Positions 6,027-9,567 of a stretch of 9,567 bases of DNA are shown piece by piece. Source of the stretch: JBMOLK01 sp049325575 (GTDB taxonomy: Bacteria > Bacillota > Clostridia > Acetivibrionales > Acetivibrionaceae); assembly GCA_049325575.1 (NCBI GenBank), contig JBMOLK010000192.1, positions 1-9,567 on the forward strand. The letters are read 5' to 3'. A program made the translations under genes and the position numbers. Positions within the stretch are counted from its first letter, which is position 1. The number at the start of each line of letters is the position of its first letter. A model generated the notes under the pieces. It did not search any database. It was not told the DNA's origin and was given only the letters and a program-made list of their open reading frames with translations.

Positions 6027-6211
6027 CATAGAACGTTCCCGTATTCACGACGCCAATGAGTCGTACCCACAAAGCCCTGCTCCCTTGGCGGCAGCTCGTC
6101 TGCCCGACGAATCGGTGTGGTGGTGGCCATAAATTTCTTCCTAACAATACTCCAGAGTTCTTTCCCTGAGGCCATTTGGGCCGCCACCCTGAGCCTGAAC
6201 ATCTTGTTATG
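6027..6211 (-). repeat. attC-like site between cassettes E and D (185 nt)
   Basis: On the minus strand it runs from core CATAAC (6211-6206) to core GTTCTATG (6034-6027). The half next to the second core (ACCGATTCGTCGGGC, GCCGCCAAGG, GCTTTGTGGGT, CTCATTGGC) is a clear paralogue of the same half of the 1252-1432 site. It is the longest site here and includes a non-conserved middle portion. Beyond 6211 the flank and a weak hairpin (CCG/CGG at 6240-6252) end cassette E. A minus-strand open frame across the block is incidental. Confidence 0.75.
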
Positions 6212-6334
6212 TAAAGTCGCACGCCCCTCGAAGCCAGAGCCGTCACGAGCGGTGGTGCCTAAAATAAATCTATTAAATACAACATAAGGAGTAACATTTA
6301 TTACTTACTTGATTATATCATCAAATGTTGGCTA

Positions 6335-7171
6335 TCACTTTATACCAAGGTTTTTTAAGATTTCTTGATAGCGTTTCGTTGCCAATGTACTTGGTTCACC
6401 TTTTTTACAGAAAGAAAACTTGGCCAGCTTTGGAACAATGCGCTCAACAACAATCTGACCATCAACCATTTTGGATTCCAGCGCTTTTAAGGCTTCCAGA
6501 AAACGATTGTCCTCTTTTGCGCGGTCATAAAAGGATAACACATAGACGTAAACAAAAAGATTGTAGTTGCGAAAGGGATATTCTACCTGCATGAACAATG
6601 TGCCCATTCCGTAGTGACATGGGCCAATCGGTTTCCGGATTGTCCAATGTTCAAGTAAGAAATTCACAGCCCTGTCAAGCGCTAGTTCTTTGTTGAGATA
6701 GTCACTAAAGCGGAATGCGTTCAGGACTGTAAGTGTTGGGAATGGGTTTGAATACTGAGTTTCTGGACCTCGACCAAAGCTAAACTTATTACAACGCCAA
6801 CCGCCATCGGTATATTGGGTATCTAAAAGGTGTTGGAAAGTTTTTTGCAATCTGGTATCGTAAGCATACCCCATGTGGCAAAGCACATTGGCAGCGTGAG
6901 CGGTATGGCATGGGTAAATAGAGCCTTGAGGATACAACTTAAAACATCCATCTTCTTTCCATGCACTAAATATCAAGTCGGCGCATTCTTTAAGTAAAGG
7001 CTCGGTGGGTTCCATACCCAATTCTAACAGATAAAGTACGCTGTCCAGAGTGGAGAAAGGTGACCCTTTTATTAGGCGTTTGTCGGGAGTAGTCCAATAG
7101 TCAGCGCCATTATCATACCTGTGTGACAATATCGCTTCAAAATCTGATAAATATTGCTTGTCTATAGCCAT
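6335..7171 (-). CDS. Cassette E: prenyltransferase/squalene-cyclase-repeat protein (278 aa)
   Basis: The protein is soluble and looks like an alpha/alpha-toroid of the terpenoid cyclase and prenyltransferase superfamily. The segments SPFSTLDSVLYLLELG, CHTAHAANVLCHMGY and TQYTDGGWRCNKFSFGRG follow the helical-pair plus QW-like pattern. The catalytic DxDD of squalene-hopene cyclases is absent and 278 aa is under half the length of those enzymes, so cyclase activity is unlikely. Its cysteines and histidines (CHTAH, CHM, CHYGMG) might bind metal. The ATG at 7171 follows a GGAG site by about 9 nt. The base composition is visibly richer in G and C than in the neighbouring genes, which fits separate acquisition as a cassette. 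Function is not known. Confidence 0.8.
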   Translation of the reverse strand: MAIDKQYLSDFEAILSHRYDNGADYWTTPDKRLIKGSPFSTLDSVLYLLELGMEPTEPLLKECADLIFSAWKEDGCFKLYPQGSIYPCHTAHAANVLCHMGYAYDTRLQKTFQHLLDTQYTDGGWRCNKFSFGRGPETQYSNPFPTLTVLNAFRFSDYLNKELALDRAVNFLLEHWTIRKPIGPCHYGMGTLFMQVEYPFRNYNLFVYVYVLSFYDRAKEDNRFLEALKALESKMVDGQIVVERIVPKLAKFSFCKKGEPSTLATKRYQEILKNLGIK

Positions 7172-7303
7172 ATCTTTTCACTCCATTTCGTATTGCACAA
7201 TGTCCTAATTCATATCTCGCATAGGCAAATAGTTTTCTTCGTCTTTCACAATTTAAGTATAATTCAAAAATACGTCTTGCTCCAGAGCCATTCCTGTTAA
7301 ATC
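7172..7303 (-). other. Leader of cassette E
   Basis: Between the cassette-start hairpin and the prenyltransferase-like gene lie about 130 nt with no recognised gene. On the minus strand TATACT near 7256-7261 could be a -10, but no good -35 accompanies it. A 15-codon frame starting with GTG is present but I do not regard it as a gene. Confidence 0.3.
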
Positions 7304-7321
7304 CGCCCCGCGGATGGGGCG
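7304..7321 (-). other. Cassette-start hairpin of cassette E
   Basis: CGCCCC and GGGGCG form a 6-bp perfect stem with a GCGGAT loop, placed just inside the cassette-start flank GCGCGCGATTTCATATAAC (7329-7347). Confidence 0.55.
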
Positions 7322-7339
7322 TCTTTATGCGCGCGATTT

Positions 7340-7508
7340 CATATAACGGTTTGGCTTCACGACATTCCTGAACCGGACCCGCAGAGCCTTTCTCCGCAGG
7401 CGGTCATTGACCCGGTGAAGGAATGGGGCGAGCCTTTCTTTATGTTCATCCTCCAGAGGATTGCTTCATGCTCTTTCCCTCGAGTCCTTGTGTGAAGCCT
7501 TTGCTATG
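7340..7508 (-). repeat. attC-like site between cassettes F and E (169 nt)
   Basis: On the minus strand it runs from core CATAGC (7508-7503) to core GTTATATG (7347-7340). The arms AAAGGCTTCACA and TCGTGAAGCC pair strongly. The middle shares GGCTCTGCGGGTCCGGTTCA with related sites. The flank at 7503-7521 ends cassette F and matches its start at 8261-8279 (16 of 19); the flank at 7329-7347 starts cassette E and matches its end at 6206-6224 (15 of 19). The stretch 7172-7586 holds no gene apart from this block and its hairpins. Confidence 0.8.
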
Positions 7509-7535
7509 TAAAGTCGCGCGCCTTCTTTGTTCAGA

Positions 7536-7554
7536 GGCCGGTAGGACATCGGCC
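7536..7554 (-). other. Cassette-end hairpin of cassette F
   Basis: GGCCG and CGGCC form a 5-bp stem. The surrounding sequence (CAGAGGCC...GGACRTCGGCCCC) is nearly the same as at the end of cassette B (1454-1477), so cassettes B and F share this end type while D and G share another. Confidence 0.55.
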
Positions 7555-7586
7555 CCATAATTCATACTTAAATACCCACTTTTTTT

Positions 7587-8183
7587 CTAATCATAACCAT
7601 ATATTCCCCATTTCCCCTTTTCCTTTGCAACACCAAGGACAAATGGAAAATATTCACCACCATCATCCATAAGAACATGAACCCAATAGTAACCATTTGG
7701 ATTCAACCTATCTCTACCTGATTCTGGAACAATTTTTTTGATTATATATTTGCGATTTTTAAAACTTTCAAAGTCTTCATCCCATTGAGATGGTTGTGAA
7801 TAATAAATTGTTTCTAAAAATAAGGTTTTATTATTCTTTTCATATGCTTCAAAGTGCTTGAAAATAACATCAATAAGCGAAAGTTCTAATCTTCTGTCAA
7901 TTATAACTTCAGTACTTGATGGACTAATATATCTTTCATCAATTGAATAATTCTCTTTTTTTTGTTCAACCTCATTAATTGAATTACTTATTCCCTCAAG
8001 TTTATTTTGAATATTTATAAAACATTCTGTGGTACTCTCCGATTTAGACTTTAATTCTTCCCCTTGTTCTAAAGCCTTATTAATACTATTTTCTAATAGA
8101 CTTATTCTATAGAAACTATATATGGTTATTGAGGTATATAGTAATATAATTATCCCAACTAAAAAAAATAATCTCTTTCTCAT
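7587..8183 (-). CDS. Cassette F: membrane-anchored coiled-coil protein with a small C-terminal domain (198 aa)
   Basis: I chose the ATG at 8183 because GAGGTGGTGAT lies just before it; the upstream GTG codons are part of that ribosome binding site. The N-terminus is MRKRLFFLVGIIILLY, a signal anchor, followed by a heptad-like charged segment (about residues 26-75) that probably forms a coiled coil. The C-terminal about 100 residues hold aromatic and beta-rich segments (FKHFEAYEKNNKTLFLETIYY, then a beta region ending GKWGIYGYD). This resembles small extracytoplasmic alpha+beta folds such as NTF2-like domains, but only by eye. It is likely a surface protein facing out of the cell. I do not recognise the family. 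It is the only gene in cassette F and no clear promoter is seen. Confidence 0.8.
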   Translation of the reverse strand: MRKRLFFLVGIIILLYTSITIYSFYRISLLENSINKALEQGEELKSKSESTTECFINIQNKLEGISNSINEVEQKKENYSIDERYISPSSTEVIIDRRLELSLIDVIFKHFEAYEKNNKTLFLETIYYSQPSQWDEDFESFKNRKYIIKKIVPESGRDRLNPNGYYWVHVLMDDGGEYFPFVLGVAKEKGKWGIYGYD

Positions 8184-8239
8184 TTTAATCACCACCTCTA
8201 ATTAATAATCATACTTACTCTTATTCTTGTAAATCATCC

Positions 8240-8254
8240 GCCACACAATGTGGC
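8240..8254 (-). other. Cassette-start hairpin of cassette F
   Basis: GCCACA and TGTGGC form a perfect 6-bp stem with a CAA loop. It lies 6 nt inside the GCGCGCGATTTTATATAAC cassette-start flank (8261-8279). Confidence 0.55.
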
Positions 8255-8271
8255 AAGTCTGCGCGCGATTT

Positions 8272-8398
8272 TATATAACGTTCCGCATTGCAGAAGCTTT
8301 TGAGCCGGACCCCAGAGAACTTCCCGTGAGAGGCAACTTGTCTGCCCGGCGAAAAGTTTGGGTCGTAGCGTAGCGAAGCCTGCAATGCATTGTTCTAC
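8272..8398 (-). repeat. attC-like site between cassettes G and F (127 nt)
   Basis: On the minus strand it runs from core GTAGAAC (8398-8392) to core GTTATATA (8279-8272). The inner arms contain a perfect 9-bp match (GCATTGCAG and CTGCAATGC). The loop contains CGCCGGGCAGAC and GGGTCCGGCTCA, shared with the other sites. The size is close to that of the large attC sites known from Vibrio superintegrons (about 120 nt). A minus-strand open frame over this block is incidental. Confidence 0.8.
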
Positions 8399-8424
8399 AT
8401 AGTACTGCGCCCCGCGAAGCAAGA

Positions 8425-8440
8425 GTGGCACGGATGCCGC
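8425..8440 (-). other. Cassette-end hairpin of cassette G
   Basis: GTGGCA and TGCCGC pair with one wobble around a CGGA loop, following GCGAAGCAAGA as at the end of cassette D. It lies just past the stop codon of the acetyltransferase gene (8462). Confidence 0.55.
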
Positions 8441-8461
8441 AGCCAAAACAACTTATAACTT

Positions 8462-8917
8462 TTATGAATTTCCAATTTTTTCTAGATATATAAGTGTCAA
8501 TTTATCGTTTACCTTTTCTTCCTTAACTTCTTCATAACCTAAACTGCTATAAAAATATAAGTTTCTTAAGCTTTTTTTCCCTGTAAACAAAGAATATTTA
8601 TTGCATCTACAAAAGTATTCTTCAATACTCTTCATTAGTTTTTTCCCAATCCCCCTATTTTGATGTTCTGGGTGAACAATTACTCTGCCTATATAACATG
8701 TACCATCTACTTCATACGCCCTTATTGAACCAATTATTTGTCCTTTATATACTGCTTTAAAGATTATTTGACTTCTATAGTCTTCCTTAATTCCTTCGAT
8801 TGTCTGAGTTAGTGGAGCAATATTATAATCATTACAGATTTCAGCTTCGCTTTGATAAGCTAGTTTTTGTAACGCCAATATTTCTTCCAAATCATCAAAT
8901 AACGCCTTCACAATCAT
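8462..8917 (-). CDS. Cassette G: GNAT-family N-acetyltransferase (151 aa)
   Basis: This is a single GNAT domain. It has strand beta-1 with an acidic helix (FDDLEEILALQKLAY), strands FKAVYKGQIIGSIRAYEVDGTCYIGRV, and motif A, VHPEHQNRGIGKKLMKSIEE, at about residues 80-100. The QNRGIG pyrophosphate-binding loop for acetyl-CoA lies within motif A. The C-terminal NLYFYSSLGYEEV matches the usual motif B with a Tyr in the catalytic acid position. The length is typical. The substrate cannot be inferred: it may be a small molecule or antibiotic, or an N-terminal amine. The ATG at 8917 is preferred over the GTG at 8926, which lies inside the AAGGTGTG ribosome binding site. Acetyltransferases are common integron cargo. 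It is the first complete cassette in reading order. Confidence 0.9.
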   Translation of the reverse strand: MIVKALFDDLEEILALQKLAYQSEAEICNDYNIAPLTQTIEGIKEDYRSQIIFKAVYKGQIIGSIRAYEVDGTCYIGRVIVHPEHQNRGIGKKLMKSIEEYFCRCNKYSLFTGKKSLRNLYFYSSLGYEEVKEEKVNDKLTLIYLEKIGNS

Positions 8918-8988
8918 ATTTTTCACACCTTCATTATATAATTCAAGTCAAGAAAAAACTTTTACTTCAAAGAATAACACTATCAAAA

Positions 8989-9005
8989 CCGCACACGATG
9001 TGCGG
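8989..9005 (-). other. Cassette-start hairpin of cassette G (terminator-like)
   Basis: CCGCACA and TGTGCGG form a perfect 7-bp stem with a CGA loop, followed on the minus strand by TTTTGATAG. It is the strongest of the cassette-start hairpins and the only one with a T-run, so it could act as a weak terminator or attenuator for transcripts entering from the right. Confidence 0.6.
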
Positions 9006-9011
9006 AAATTA

Positions 9012-9060
9012 GCGCTGTATTACATATAACTCGCAACATGCTGCTCACTAAAACTCGCAG
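9012..9060 (-). repeat. Cassette-start flank and attC/attI-like half site, right edge of array
   Basis: GCGCTGTATTACATATAAC (9012-9030) is the start flank of cassette G; its complement matches the end of the same cassette (8410-8392, minus) at 14 of 19 positions. The core on the minus strand is GTTATATG (9030-9023). To its right AACTCGCAACATGCTGC and a second AACTCGCAGCAT (9029-9062) form a short direct repeat, not the long palindrome seen elsewhere. This could be the rest of a truncated attC or an attI-like primary site. No integrase is visible to decide. Confidence 0.5.
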
Positions 9061-9079
9061 CATAAATGATGATGAAAAT

Positions 9080-9108
9080 ATTATACCAAAATTCACCTTA
9101 TTTTGCTA
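9080..9108 (-). promoter_or_regulatory. Candidate extended -10 promoter facing the array
   Basis: On the minus strand TGGTATAAT (9088-9080) is a perfect -10 with an extended TG motif; at 17 nt spacing the -35 TAGCAA (9108-9103) is weak. It lies about 50 nt outside the first cassette core and points into the array, the place where an integron cassette promoter (Pc) would be expected. I infer this role from position only. Confidence 0.45.
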
Positions 9109-9146
9109 TTATATTATCATAGGTTACATTATGAACACGCGGACGT

Positions 9147-9409
9147 TTGGTAGGATCCATCTTTGGGCGGAATCCCAGTTATACTAAAACCTTTCCAGGT
9201 AATAAAACTGATCGTAGGGATGCAAAGTGGCTTGCAGAGCTACATAGACTTGGCCTCGTCTTGCCAAGCTTCATTCCTTCTAAGCATATACGTGAATTAC
9301 GTGACTTAACCCGATACAGACACAAACTTGTAAGATTGCGTTCATCTGTGAAAGCAAGAATTGTAAGCGGTGGAACACATACCGTACTCCAAAAAATCAG
9401 CCCCATATC
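9147..9409 (+). pseudogene. IS110-family transposase fragment
   Basis: The frame contains NPSYTKTFPGNKTDRRDAKWLAELHRLGL and SFIPSKHIRELRDLTRYRHKLVRLR, the hallmark KTD..DA..LA...R motif and following helices of the DEDD-type N-terminal domain of IS110 transposases. The upstream part of the domain, with the first catalytic Asp, is missing. After about 75 residues the homology fades (VSGGTHTVLQ...), and the remaining two-thirds with the transposase-20 domain are absent. The frame is cut by the terminus of another element at about 9410. It is a dead remnant at the right edge of the cassette array. Confidence 0.8.
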
Positions 9410-9567
9410 TGTAGACTGTCAAGTAAAATTGACCCCTTTTTTGAACTATACCCCAAAAGGTGGACATTTTCTTGTAAAATCATCTGAAATCTCACTATTT
9501 TTCTAATTTAATTTCCTCATTATATTTATTCATCTTTATACTTTTATACTGCGATGGTGTTAAATAA
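9410..9567 (-). mobile_element. Right end of an IS3-like element, continuing past the window edge
   Basis: From 9410 the sequence TGTAGACTGTCAAGTAAAAT and what follows (TTGACCCC, later GGTGGACATTTTC) looks like an insertion-sequence terminus: it begins with TG and interrupts the IS110 fragment. A transposase reading frame enters from the right edge on the minus strand and stops at 9497-9495. I assign IS3 on the C-terminal residues of that frame; the terminus alone could also fit IS21. Confidence 0.55.
9495..9567 (-). CDS. C-terminus of an IS3-type transposase (partial, runs off window)
   Basis: Twenty-three codons are visible before the TAG at 9497-9495. They start YLTPSQYKS, which matches the end of IS3-family OrfB integrase domains (usually ...YLSP.QY/FE). 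The lysine-rich tail MNKYNEEIKLEK follows. The bulk of the gene with its DDE residues would lie beyond the right edge. The short visible stretch limits confidence. Confidence 0.5.
   Translation of the reverse strand, partial: YLTPSQYKSIKMNKYNEEIKLEK

Noticed and set aside
5983..6246. Minus-strand open frame of 87 codons
   Set aside because: It lies wholly in the attC-like block and its hairpins between cassettes E and D; equivalent frames at 8234-8446 and 5084-5317 share peptide pieces only because the DNA blocks are paralogous.
6325..6594. Plus-strand open frame opposite the prenyltransferase-like gene
   Set aside because: Antisense shadow of a gene with recognisable repeats.
7190..7260. 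Short GTG-started frame (15 codons) in the leader of cassette E
   Set aside because: Too short, no clear ribosome binding site, and no leader-peptide features such as codon runs with an attenuator.
1..9030. CRISPR array or simple MITE family as explanation for the repeated blocks
   Set aside because: Spacing and length are far too large and variable for CRISPR. A MITE family would have constant termini, whereas here the ends differ by cassette and match across each gene, not across each block.

Overview
The window is an AT-rich, low-GC piece of DNA, most likely from a Bacillota chromosome or large plasmid. The genes have strong purine-rich ribosome binding sites of the GGAGG/GGTGA type, and GTG codons sit inside several of them. 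No rRNA, tRNA or housekeeping gene is present. The region is accessory: short unrelated genes, nearly all on the minus strand, separated by GC-rich palindromic blocks, with decayed insertion sequences at or near the edges.

The main structure is an array of integron-type gene cassettes read right to left. Reading the minus strand, cassette G (GNAT acetyltransferase, about 9030-8392) is followed by F (membrane-anchored coiled-coil protein, 8279-7503), E (prenyltransferase/squalene-cyclase-like protein, 7347-6206), D (DUF3267 putative zincin, 6034-5280), a slot filled by a decayed IS91-like element, C (polytopic membrane protein, about 3957-3153), B (TetR regulator, 4-TM membrane protein and a broken SMR efflux gene, 3042-1425) and A (membrane-anchored unknown protein, 1258-271). 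The separating blocks behave like attC sites: AAC-containing and GTT-containing cores bracket 125-185 nt imperfect palindromes. The start and end of the same cassette are near-perfect reverse complements (14 to 17 matches over 17-19 nt in A, B, D, E, F and G), as expected if each cassette once closed into a circle. No integrase gene is visible, so this is either a cluster of attC sites lacking integrase or the middle of a longer array. An integrase, if present, would be expected beyond the right edge.

Unlike textbook cassettes, several also carry a small GC-rich hairpin just inside the start and another just inside the end. The hairpin sequences change from cassette to cassette while pairing is kept. 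Possible internal promoters (extended -10, TGGTAnAAT) lie in or near three of the blocks and point into the cassettes. Cassette B has its own consensus promoter with a palindromic operator.

Mobile DNA has eroded the array. Two copies of a ~130-bp IS91-type end (1-130 and 5065-5193) abut attC sequence. The IS91 transposase and its partner tyrosine recombinase are pseudogenes. The right end has an IS110-family fragment interrupted by the end of an IS3-like element that continues out of the window.
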